From Pseudacidovorax sp. (GTDB lineage Bacteria > Pseudomonadota > Gammaproteobacteria > Burkholderiales > Burkholderiaceae_C), in the NCBI RefSeq assembly GCF_017991995.1, contig NZ_JAGOPN010000011.1, positions 62,001-126,000 of the forward strand: 64,000 nucleotides of DNA, in the 5' to 3' direction. Both the position numbers and the translations under genes were made by a program. Below, piece by piece: positions 43,549-52,075 of the stretch (position 1 is the stretch's first letter; every line of letters begins with the position of its first letter). The notes below the pieces were generated by a model. The model was not told the DNA's origin. It searched no databases and was given only the letters and a program-made list of their open reading frames with translations.

Positions 43549-44481
43549 TCAGGCGGCCGGCGCCGTGATGTAGGCCTGGTACAGGTCGGCCAGGCGCTTG
43601 GTGAGCGGGCCGTAGCCTTCGGTCGGCAGGCGCCGCCCGTCGATGGCCGCCACGGGCGTCAGGCCGCCCAGCGTGCCGGTGACGAAGGCCTCGTCGGCGG
43701 CATAGACCTCCGCCAGCGTGTAGTCGCCTTCGTGCACCGGGATGCCGTTTTCGCGCGCCAGGCGCAGCACCGTGGCGCGCGTGATGCCGTTGAAGCAGTA
43801 GCGCCCGGACGAGGTCCACAGCGCGCCGCCGCGCACGATGAAGAAGTTGGTCGAGTTGCAGCTGGAGACGAAGCCGTTCGTGTCCAGCATCAGCGCTTCG
43901 TCGGCGCCGACGTGGATGGCCTGGATCAGCGCCTGGATGAAGTTGAGCCGGCTGTGCGAATTGAGCCGCAGGTCGAACACGTCGGGCGTGCTGCAGCGGA
44001 TGGTGCTGGTGTGCAGCGCCAGGCCGCGCTTCTTGGCCGCGGCGTCCACCACCTTGTGCTCGGCCACGCAGACCACGGTGGCGCTGCCGATGATGAAGCG
44101 CGGGTCCTGGTTGGGCGTCTTCTTGAGGCCGCGCGTCACCATGAGGCGTGCATGCGCGCCATCGTGCATGCCGTTCACCTCGAAGGTGCGCAGGATCACG
44201 TCCTTGACCTGCTGCTTGGTCAGGCCGATGTCCATGGCGATGGCATTGGCGCCTTCGAACAGGCGGTCGATGTGGGCGTCGAAGGAGATCACGCGGCCGT
44301 TGACCAGCCGCACGCCCTCCCACACGCCATCGCCGCAGACGTAGCCGGCATCGAAGATCGACACCTTGGCCTCGCTGCGGGGCACGAAGTCGCCGTTGAG
44401 ATAGACGAGCACCTGCTCGTTGCGGTCATCGGCCCGGTAGGCCTGGGAGCTCGTGGCGGAGGCGGGGTTGGAAAGCTGCAT
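43549..44481 (-). CDS. Class IV aminotransferase homologue (IlvE/D-amino acid type) with altered active site
   Basis: This is a 310-residue member of the class IV PLP-enzyme fold. The N-terminal half has VYLNGDFVP and FDAGYVCGDGVWEGVR; the C-terminal half has NGITRATVLRLA, EVYAADEAFVTGTLGGLTPV and GPLTKR. By my alignment the PLP lysine (KxxN region in IlvE and D-amino acid transaminases) is replaced by Ser or His in LNSHSRLNF. The conserved Glu of the family signature is Ser in FVSSCNSTNFF. It may be a diverged clade or non-transaminating. It sits between the ATPase and binding-protein genes of the importer. Confidence 0.85.
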   Translation of the reverse strand: MQLSNPASATSSQAYRADDRNEQVLVYLNGDFVPRSEAKVSIFDAGYVCGDGVWEGVRLVNGRVISFDAHIDRLFEGANAIAMDIGLTKQQVKDVILRTFEVNGMHDGAHARLMVTRGLKKTPNQDPRFIIGSATVVCVAEHKVVDAAAKKRGLALHTSTIRCSTPDVFDLRLNSHSRLNFIQALIQAIHVGADEALMLDTNGFVSSCNSTNFFIVRGGALWTSSGRYCFNGITRATVLRLARENGIPVHEGDYTLAEVYAADEAFVTGTLGGLTPVAAIDGRRLPTEGYGPLTKRLADLYQAYITAPAA

Positions 44482-44514
44482 GGGAAGAGGGCGCGGAATG
44501 AGGAAACGGCCGAT

Positions 44515-45294
<780 letters not shown>

Positions 45295-45419
45295 GAAAAG
45301 CGGAAGGATGGATCGGCGTCTGGCAAGAAGGCCGGCGGGGATTTTGTTGGATTGTCTAACAATCGACAGTCTGGTTTTCCCCTGCAGCATCCATGCCAGC
45401 CTGACCTTGTGCCCACGCC

Positions 45420-45453
45420 AAAAGGCCCGCCGCGCTTTCGCGCCGCGGGCCTT
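45420..45453 (-). terminator. Intrinsic terminator of the Gly/Ala-rich protein gene
   Basis: A 9-bp stem (AAGGCCCGC / GCGGGCCTT), one C-C mismatch and a further 4-bp stem (GCGC / GCGC) close on a TTTC loop. On the - strand the stem is followed by CCTTTT. It starts 20 bp after the stop codon at 45473, and separates that gene from the importer operon downstream. Confidence 0.85.
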
Positions 45454-45472
45454 CCAAGTCAGAGACTGCGGA

Positions 45473-46063
45473 TTACTTCTGCAGGTTCACCGCGCCCGAG
45501 CCCTGGGCATTGCCGCTGCCGCCGACAGCCGCACCCGGCGCCCTCAATGCACCGACCGCCGAGCCCGCCGCACCGGCCGTGCCGTTGAGCGAGCCGCCCA
45601 CGGTGTTGGTCAGGCCGCCTGCCGCGCCGCCTGCAGACGTGGCGGCCCCGGTGGCCGTGTTCGCGGCACCGCCCACCCTGTTGGCCACGCCGCCCACGGC
45701 GGTGGGTGCATTGCCCACGGCGCCGGTCACGCCGCTCAGCACGCCGCCGACCGCGTTGCCCACGCCACCCGCCGCGTTGCCGGCGCCGCTCGTCTGGGCG
45801 CCGGCACTGCCGCCGGTGCGGGCGTTGCCGCCCGCGTGGGCGCCGTTGTGGGTCGTGCCGGCATTGGCACCCGCACTGGTGCCCGTCGACATGCCAACGC
45901 CCGCGCGCTGGCCGGCGGCGGAGCCGGATGCATTCACGTCAGCATTGACGCCCACGCCGACCCCCACGCCCTGGGCCTGTGCATGGCCGCCGACGGCCAG
46001 CAATCCGCCCAACAGGGCGCAGGCGAGGAGACGGTGCGATCGTTGTTGTTGTCGTTGCTTCAT
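45473..46063 (-). CDS. Secreted low-complexity Gly/Ala-rich protein
   Basis: This 196-residue protein has a clear signal peptide (basic start, hydrophobic 12-28, HAQAQ). The mature part consists almost only of Gly, Ala, Val, Asn, Thr and Ser, with a run of GV pairs at its start and many short GNA/GGA repeats. It contains no Cys, Trp, Tyr or Phe in the mature part, so it is likely disordered or fibrous. I know no function. The ATG at 46063 has AAAGGAAC upstream; an ATG 18 bp earlier would place that ribosome site inside the gene. It is monocistronic, with its own terminator. Confidence 0.85.
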   Translation of the reverse strand: MKQRQQQRSHRLLACALLGGLLAVGGHAQAQGVGVGVGVNADVNASGSAAGQRAGVGMSTGTSAGANAGTTHNGAHAGGNARTGGSAGAQTSGAGNAAGGVGNAVGGVLSGVTGAVGNAPTAVGGVANRVGGAANTATGAATSAGGAAGGLTNTVGGSLNGTAGAAGSAVGALRAPGAAVGGSGNAQGSGAVNLQK

Positions 46064-46096
46064 GGTGACTGTTCCTTTCATAGTTGGTCACGTGAA

Positions 46097-46117
46097 ACCG
46101 GTCGCCTCTCGACCGGT
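46097..46117. promoter_or_regulatory. Perfect 8-bp inverted repeat upstream of the Gly/Ala-rich protein gene
   Basis: ACCGGTCG and CGACCGGT are separated by CCTCT, 34 bp upstream of the start codon at 46063. The position fits an operator or a 5-prime leader hairpin. No regulator gene is adjacent, so the binding protein, if any, is unknown. Confidence 0.4.
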
Positions 46118-46299
46118 CTGGCCGAACCTTCGATGCACAGTCCGGCCGCCCCGCGTGCGGGCGCAACGCAGGTGGCTGTGGGACGGGGCCTGCAGCCACG
46201 GCCCCTCTGCGTACCCGCGCGTGCCGGTCCGTGGCGGGCGCACGCAGGGGCCGCCCCTTTCGCGTGTTTTATGGATTTCAGCTAATTAGCCGATCTGGG

Positions 46300-46305
46300 T
46301 AAAAT
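46300..46305 (+). promoter_or_regulatory. -10-like hexamer close to the ATPase start codon (possible leaderless transcript)
   Basis: TAAAAT lies 7 bp before the ATG at 46313, within an AT-rich patch unlike the rest of the window. There is no ribosome-binding site before the ATG. If this is the -10 box, transcription would start at or near the ATG. The -35 candidate TTCAGC at 17 bp is weak. Confidence 0.35.
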
Positions 46306-46312
46306 CGCCGAA

Positions 46313-47473
46313 ATGACCTTGTTCCACCGTACAGCCCTGGCCGACCAGATGGCGCGTCAGCTCCTGCGTCCGGGCCTGCTCGACCAGGGCCTGCGCTCCG
46401 GACTGTTCCTGTCGGGTCTGCGGCGGACCGGCAAGACCACCTTCCTGCGGCAGGACCTGATCCCGGCCCTGGAGGCGCTGGGCGCCATCGTCATCTATGT
46501 GGACCTCTGGACGGATACGCGGGCCAACCCCGCCACGCTCATCCACACGGCGATCCAGCGCGCGCTGGGCGAACTGCAGACGCCTGCCTCGGGCGTGCTC
46601 GCGCGCCTGAAGCGGCTCAAAGGGCTGGATGTGGGCGCCGCCGGCTTCAAGTTCGGCTTCCAGCTGAACGAGGTGGGCGCCAAGGGCGGCGTGACGCTGG
46701 CCGACGCACTGACAGAGGTGGTCGACAAGGCCCGGACCGACGTGGTGCTGATCGTCGACGAGGTGCAGCAGGCGCTGGCCGGCGAAGACGGCGCGCAGAT
46801 GCTGCTGGCCATCAAGGCGGCACGCGACGCGATCAACCCGCGGCCCGCCACACCCGGCCACTTCATCTTCATCGGCACGGGCTCGCACCGTGCCCAGGTG
46901 GTGGGCATGACGCTGCAGGGCAAACATGCCTTCGCCGGCGCAACCTCGGTCGACTACCCGACGCTGGACGGCGACTACGTGGCCCATGTGCTGGACGGCA
47001 TCGCCCTGGAAGGCGCCCGCGTCCAGCCCAGTCTGGCCGTCGCCATCGAGGCCTTCGACACCCTGGGCCGGCGCCCGGAAGAGCTCATCCGCGCCCTGCG
47101 CCAGCTGCAGCAGGCCGACCCGGCCGAGGCCGACCGCTTCCTGCCCGTGATCGCCGCCACGCTCAAGACGGCGGCGGCCGACGTGGAACTGCGCAAGGTG
47201 GAAGACCTGGGCACCCTCGCCGGCGCCGTGTTCGACCGCGTGGCCCGGGCCGAGGGCGACGCCACCGGCCTGTTCGGCGCCCAGGCCCTGGCCGACTACA
47301 CCGCCCAACTGGCTCGCGAGGTGACGGCCGACCAGGTGCAGCGCGTGGCCGACGAACTGCGCGACGCCAACCTCATCATCCGCAAGGGCCATGGCGTCTA
47401 TGCGGTGACCGATCCCTTCGTCCAGACGGCCTGGCGCGAGCGCAAGGCACTGGGTGGGGGGACGAGAAGCTGA
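46313..47473 (+). CDS. AAA-type ATP-binding protein
   Basis: This is a 386-residue P-loop ATPase of the small STAND/archaeal-ATPase-like kind. Walker A is SGLRRTGKTTFL (about 34-45), Walker B VVLIVDEVQQAL, and sensor-like FIFIGTGSHRAQV. The C-terminal 80 residues look like a winged helix (ADELRDANLIIRKGHGVYAVTDPFVQ). The function is unknown; such proteins are often standalone ATPases with regulatory or defence roles. Its stop overlaps the diguanylate cyclase start by one base (TGATG), so the two are translationally coupled. Confidence 0.8.
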   Translation: MTLFHRTALADQMARQLLRPGLLDQGLRSGLFLSGLRRTGKTTFLRQDLIPALEALGAIVIYVDLWTDTRANPATLIHTAIQRALGELQTPASGVLARLKRLKGLDVGAAGFKFGFQLNEVGAKGGVTLADALTEVVDKARTDVVLIVDEVQQALAGEDGAQMLLAIKAARDAINPRPATPGHFIFIGTGSHRAQVVGMTLQGKHAFAGATSVDYPTLDGDYVAHVLDGIALEGARVQPSLAVAIEAFDTLGRRPEELIRALRQLQQADPAEADRFLPVIAATLKTAAADVELRKVEDLGTLAGAVFDRVARAEGDATGLFGAQALADYTAQLAREVTADQVQRVADELRDANLIIRKGHGVYAVTDPFVQTAWRERKALGGGTRS

Positions 47474-48528
47474 TGCGCCTGCGCACCGCCCCCGCCGACG
47501 ACCGAGAAGAAATCTACCGGGACCACACCCGCCAGCGCCTGCAGCTCACGGCGGTCGAGATGGGCGTGACCGCCGTGGCCGGTTCTTTGGCGGCGCTGCT
47601 GGCGCGGCTGCTGATCCCGATGCCCGAGTATGTGGGGCTGCGGGTACTGCTGCTGCCGCTCACTGCGCTGTTCGCCTTCCTCATCGCCCGCGCACCCTCG
47701 GTCCAGACCTACGGCCTGGCCTGCATGGCGACCATCGCCACGGTGAGCCTCAACTGCTATCTGGGCGCGCTCGGCACCGACCGGCCGCTCATGTACTTCC
47801 TCCCCGCGGCAATCATCGTCGTCGTCACCACCAGCTTCTTCTGGATCACGTTGGCGCAGTGGGTCGGCGGCTCGCTGGCCTGCTATGCCTTCTTCCTGCC
47901 CTTCGTGTTCGACCACACGGCCAACCGGACCGACACCGTCTTCGCGCTGCTCTATGCGGGCATCGCCCTCGCCACAGCCTTCGTCACCCACCGCCGCGTC
48001 CAGGACTACCAACGCCGCGCCTTCGACCAGGAATGCCGGCTCGCGGAGCTCAGCGCCACGGATGCCCTCACGGGCGCCCGCAGCCGGGCCGAGTTCCTGC
48101 ACCAGGCGGAACAGGTGGCCGGCCTGGCGCGCGAGACAGGGGCCCCGCTTGCCCTGCTGTACCTGGACATCGACCATTTCAAGCGGCTCAACGACAGCCA
48201 TGGCCACGCGGCTGGGGACGCGGTGCTGCGAGGCTTGGCCGGGGCGCTGAGACAGGCCCTGCCGCAGCATGACGTGCTGGGCAGGCTCGGCGGGGAGGAG
48301 TTCTGCGTGCTGCTCCCGGGCCAGGAGCAAGCCCAGGCCGTGGCGGTGGCCGAGCGCCTGCGTCTGCTGCTCGCGCAGGTGCCGCGGCCCGATGAACGCC
48401 TGACCGTCTCTGTCGGCATCGCCGTGCTACGGGCAGACGAATCCGTCATGCAGACCCTGCACCGGGCCGATCTGGCGATGCTGAAGGCCAAGCAGTCCGG
48501 TCGGGACCGGGTATGCACGGCCGACTGA
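47473..48528 (+). CDS. Membrane diguanylate cyclase (GGDEF domain)
   Basis: This 351-residue protein has about five or six hydrophobic helices in the first 170 residues. A short linker and a GGDEF domain (about 190-350) follow. The active loop is GRLGGEEF (GGEEF variant, catalytically competent in known enzymes), and substrate residues are in YLDIDHFKRLNDSHGHAAGD. The RxxD inhibitory site is absent (PQHD at that position). It makes cyclic di-GMP if active. It is coupled to the AAA-type ATPase. Its 3-prime end overlaps the ankyrin gene on the other strand by 83 bp. Confidence 0.92.
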   Translation: MRLRTAPADDREEIYRDHTRQRLQLTAVEMGVTAVAGSLAALLARLLIPMPEYVGLRVLLLPLTALFAFLIARAPSVQTYGLACMATIATVSLNCYLGALGTDRPLMYFLPAAIIVVVTTSFFWITLAQWVGGSLACYAFFLPFVFDHTANRTDTVFALLYAGIALATAFVTHRRVQDYQRRAFDQECRLAELSATDALTGARSRAEFLHQAEQVAGLARETGAPLALLYLDIDHFKRLNDSHGHAAGDAVLRGLAGALRQALPQHDVLGRLGGEEFCVLLPGQEQAQAVAVAERLRLLLAQVPRPDERLTVSVGIAVLRADESVMQTLHRADLAMLKAKQSGRDRVCTAD

Positions 48529-50191
48529 GGTGAAACACCCCCGTGCCCAGCAGCACGGCCCGCACCTCGTCCGCGAACAGATAACGGCGGCCATCGATCA
48601 GCACCGCGTCCGACCCGTCCGGATCGGGCAGGGCGGCCGGCATGCCGTGGCCCCGCAGCGCCTGCGCGCAGCCGGCCCAGTCGCCCTCGCCTGACGGCAT
48701 GTGGAGCGAGGCCCAGGACAGCGTGCCACGCACGTCGTCGCCGAAGCCATGCGGCGCGCGCCAGTCGGCGCCGTTCTCCAGCAGCAGGCGCACAAGCGCC
48801 GCATCGCCGCGGAACACGGCCTGGTTCAGGGCCGAGCCGTCGATGTCGCCCCCGCGAACTTCCAGCGGCCAGCCACAGGCCACCATGGCACGCACGGCGG
48901 CGTCGCATCCATCGGCCGCCAGTTCCGGCAGCAGGCGCCGCTGCGCGTCGTCCAGCCGGGCGAGCACATCGGGCTCGGCACGCTGGAGGGACAGCGCGGA
49001 CGACGTGTCGCCACGGGCGCATGCGGCCACGAAGGCCTCGACCGTGTCGAGGTCGTCGCTGCCTGGACTCCCCGACGCGGCCAACGCCGGCAGCGCGGCG
49101 ATCTCCGGGAGGCCGAAGCGCAGCGCGAGGACGCGGGCCGTCACACCGTCGGGCGTGCGCACATCGGTGCGCGCGCCTGCGTCGATCAGCGCCTGGACAT
49201 GCGCCACCGAACGGCGCCGGCGGATCGCCCACAGCAGCGGCGTGCCCCAGTCCGAGGTCGGCGGACCGGCCGGCGGCTCGTCCGGATCGCCGCCATGCGC
49301 CAGCAGCAGTTGCAGGGCCTGCGGATCGTCGAAGTCGAGCGCGCGGTAGATGGCGTTGGTGCCCGCGATCGTCGCGCCGGCCTCCAGCAGCAGGCGTGCG
49401 CAGGCGGGCGTGCCGAGCGCGTGGTAGAGCGACTCGCCATCGTCCGGCTCGGCGCCAGCATCGAGCAGCCGCTTCGTCATGGCCGCGTCGCCCGCCTGGC
49501 CCGCCGCGCCGTACAACGCCGACACGCGCAAGGACTCGTCCGGCGCGTCCAGCGAGGCGGGCGTCCACCGGCTGCCGATGGACTGGTTGGGCGAGGCGCC
49601 GCCGGCCAGCAGCCCTGCGACGCAGGCCCGCAGGCCCTCCGCGAAACCGGGCACGCGCGCCAGGCCGGAATGGGTGACCGCCACCAGCGGCGGCAGCCGC
49701 AACGGGCCGCCGGGCCGGTGGACCCAGGACGGATCGCGTTGCGTGGCGGCCCGCAGCGCCGCCTCGTCGCCGATGGCGCAAGCCAGCCAGGGATCGGCGC
49801 CAGCCAAGAGCGCAGGATGTTCCGCCAGCAGCCGTGCCGCCACCGCGGGCCGGCTGGCGCCGTTGCCGCCGGCCACATCGCCGGCATAGACCAGCCGCAG
49901 CCAGTGCAGCAGCGCCGCCTGTGGGTCGTCGAGGAGCGCCCGCCGCGCCTCGACGAAGCCCAGCAGATCCGCCCAGCTGGCAAAGCCGTGCTCGCGTGCG
50001 ATACAGGAATGCGCATCGTGCAGCCGCAGCGATGCGGCCGCGAGGGCGGCATCGTCCCGGCCGCGCGCGGCGGGCAATGCCGACCGGAAGCGCTGCATCG
50101 CCGCGGGCGCGCCGCGCCGGTAGTCGGCCAGCAGGGACTTCGCCTGCTTCTTCAGATGCCCGATGTCGGGCCGGGGAGGGAGGGATTGCAT
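48446..50191 (-). CDS. Ankyrin-repeat protein
   Basis: This is a 581-residue protein with several ankyrin-like repeats, for example KRLLDAGAEPDDGESLYHAL, LQLLLAHGGDPDEPPAG, VQALIDAGARTDVRTPDG and VRLLLENGADWRAPHG. The N-terminal segment (PDIGHLKKQAKSLLADYRRG) is shared by a group of bacterial ankyrin proteins. No signal peptide or membrane segment is visible, so it is probably cytosolic, with protein-binding function. The convergent end overlaps the diguanylate cyclase gene. A gap of 191 bp separates its start from the SDR stop; nothing clear is seen there. Confidence 0.85.
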   Translation of the reverse strand: MQSLPPRPDIGHLKKQAKSLLADYRRGAPAAMQRFRSALPAARGRDDAALAAASLRLHDAHSCIAREHGFASWADLLGFVEARRALLDDPQAALLHWLRLVYAGDVAGGNGASRPAVAARLLAEHPALLAGADPWLACAIGDEAALRAATQRDPSWVHRPGGPLRLPPLVAVTHSGLARVPGFAEGLRACVAGLLAGGASPNQSIGSRWTPASLDAPDESLRVSALYGAAGQAGDAAMTKRLLDAGAEPDDGESLYHALGTPACARLLLEAGATIAGTNAIYRALDFDDPQALQLLLAHGGDPDEPPAGPPTSDWGTPLLWAIRRRRSVAHVQALIDAGARTDVRTPDGVTARVLALRFGLPEIAALPALAASGSPGSDDLDTVEAFVAACARGDTSSALSLQRAEPDVLARLDDAQRRLLPELAADGCDAAVRAMVACGWPLEVRGGDIDGSALNQAVFRGDAALVRLLLENGADWRAPHGFGDDVRGTLSWASLHMPSGEGDWAGCAQALRGHGMPAALPDPDGSDAVLIDGRRYLFADEVRAVLLGTGVFHLSRPCIPGPDRTAWPSASPDRPGAGSA

Positions 50192-50382
50192 GGACACCTC
50201 TGTGCATCGAACGCCGATGGCCCGCAAGACCGGCTGCACCCAAGGTGGTGAGGAGGCGGCACCGCGATGGATGCCGCAAGACAGGCAAGTGGGTTCAACC
50301 CTTCCCGCGGACCCGGAGGCGTCTTGCACGCGGGCCGGATCATAAAGGGCGGGCCGGCGGCGGGCCGCCGCCGCCCTGCCCC

Positions 50383-51198
50383 TCAGACCATCGCGAAGCC
50401 GCCCGAGGCGCCGATGGTCTGCCCGGTGATGAACAGCGCCCGGTCCGAGGCCAGGAAGGCCACCAGCCCCGACACGTCGTCCGGCCGCGACAGCCGGCCC
50501 ACGCCCTTGGAGATGGGGTAGATGCCCAGCATCTTGGCCAGCAGCTCGTTGTTCTGCGGCGTGGCGTCCACATGCAGCGGGCCGTCCTTGATGCCCTCGT
50601 GCGAGACGGCGCCCAGCGCGATGGAGTTGACGGTCACCGCATGGCGGCCATGCTCCTTGGCCAGGGCCTTGGCAAAGCCGGCGATGGCTGCCTTGGCGCC
50701 GGAGTAGACGGCCATGTTGGCCTCGCCGATGCGGCCGGCCTCGGAAATGATGTTGACGATGCGCCCACCCTTGCGCGCCACCATGCCCGGCAGCACGGCG
50801 TGGCAGCAGTGCAACGTGCCGTACACGTTGAGGTTGATGATCTTGGCCCAGTCCTCCACCGGCATGTCGACGAAGGCCGGCGTGCGCCCGCCCTTCTCGC
50901 GGCGCTCGGGAATGATGCCGGCGTTGTTCACCAGGATCTCCACCGGCGCATCGAAATGGCTCGCGGCCTGGTCCACCATGGCGCGCACCTGCTCGGCCTG
51001 GGTGATATCGGCCGGTGCGGCCAGGGTCTCGCCGCCCTGGGCGCGGATCTCGGCCGCCACCGCTTCGGCGCGCGGTGCGAACAGGTCGTTGACCACCACG
51101 CGCGCGCCCTCGCGCGCCAGCTCGATGCAGATCTGACGGCCCACGCCCTGGCCGCCCCCGGTGACGAGCGCGACGCGGCGCTCCAGATTGAGTTTCAT
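50383..51198 (-). CDS. Short-chain dehydrogenase/reductase
   Basis: This is a 271-residue classical SDR. The NAD(P) motif is TGGGQGVGRQ, the Asp/Asn at VVNDL suggests NAD preference, NNAG is present, and the catalytic Ser lies in IISEAGRI with YSGAK (Tyr-x-x-x-Lys). It most likely oxidises a 3-hydroxyacyl-CoA or similar alcohol, given the neighbouring hydratase and thiolase-like genes. It is last in the - strand string from 54684. Confidence 0.92.
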   Translation of the reverse strand: MKLNLERRVALVTGGGQGVGRQICIELAREGARVVVNDLFAPRAEAVAAEIRAQGGETLAAPADITQAEQVRAMVDQAASHFDAPVEILVNNAGIIPERREKGGRTPAFVDMPVEDWAKIINLNVYGTLHCCHAVLPGMVARKGGRIVNIISEAGRIGEANMAVYSGAKAAIAGFAKALAKEHGRHAVTVNSIALGAVSHEGIKDGPLHVDATPQNNELLAKMLGIYPISKGVGRLSRPDDVSGLVAFLASDRALFITGQTIGASGGFAMV

Positions 51199-51238
51199 GG
51201 TGTTTCCTTGTGAATGATGGGATTGGAGAGTCCGCGCT

Positions 51239-52060
51239 TCAGCGGCCCTTGAAGACAGGCGCCCGCTTCTCGACGAAGGCGCGCATGCCTTCCTTGCGGT
51301 CCTCGCTGTCGATCAGCATGGCGGCGGCGTAGCGTTCGTATTCGAGGCCGCTGTCCAGGTCGGTCTGCATGCCGCGGTTGACCGCGCGCTTGATGAGTCG
51401 GATGGACAGCGGCGGCATCGCGGCCACGGTACCGGCCAACTTCATCGCGTCGGTCATCAGCTCGGCGCCGGGGCAGACCTGCGTGACGATGCCCATCTGC
51501 AGGGCCTGGGCCGCGTCGATCTGGGCGGCGGTGAACATCAGGTGCTTGGCGCGCGCCTCGCCGATCAGCCGCGGCAGCCGCTGCGTGCCGCCGGCCGCCG
51601 GCAGGGCGCCAATGCGGGCCTCGGGCAGGCCGAACTTCGCATGGTCGGCGGCGATCCGCAGGTCGCAGCACAGCGCGATCTCCAGCCCGCCGCCCAGGGC
51701 GACGCCGTTGATGGCGGCGATGACGGGCTTCTCGAACTCCTCGATGTCGCGCAGCAGGTCGTGCGTGGCCTTCTGCGCGACGAAGAATTCATTGGCGCTG
51801 ATCTGGTGGTCGGCGCGCTCCTTGATGTCGGCACCGGCGCAGAAGGCGCGGTCGCCGGCGCCAGTCAGCACCACGGCGCGCACGCGCTCGTCGGCCCGCG
51901 CCAGCTGCAGGAAGGCCTGCGCCAGGTCGGGCTTCATCGTGCTGCCGATGGTGTTCATGCGCTCGGGGCGGTTGAGGGTGATCACGGCGACATGGCCCTG
52001 CACCGCATAGGTGAGGGTGCCGAGTTCGACGTGGTCGGGGGGCGTGGTCGGGGTGGTCAT
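51239..52060 (-). CDS. Enoyl-CoA hydratase
   Basis: This is a 273-residue crotonase with both catalytic glutamates in place (GGGLEIALCCD and FGLPEARIGALP) and oxyanion segments FCAGADIKER and NGVALGGG. In contrast to the crotonase at 36371, it should be a true hydratase of 2-enoyl-CoA. An N-terminal extension of about 15 residues precedes the domain. It lies between the SDR and the thiolase-like gene. Confidence 0.93.
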   Translation of the reverse strand: MTTPTTPPDHVELGTLTYAVQGHVAVITLNRPERMNTIGSTMKPDLAQAFLQLARADERVRAVVLTGAGDRAFCAGADIKERADHQISANEFFVAQKATHDLLRDIEEFEKPVIAAINGVALGGGLEIALCCDLRIAADHAKFGLPEARIGALPAAGGTQRLPRLIGEARAKHLMFTAAQIDAAQALQMGIVTQVCPGAELMTDAMKLAGTVAAMPPLSIRLIKRAVNRGMQTDLDSGLEYERYAAAMLIDSEDRKEGMRAFVEKRAPVFKGR

Positions 52061-52075
52061 GCGAATCGACCTCCT

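Noticed and set aside
45540-45960. GCC/GGC-rich repetitive stretch that could be a CRISPR or minisatellite
   Set aside because: There is no constant repeat with variable spacers. It is the coding sequence of the Gly/Ala-rich protein on the - strand.
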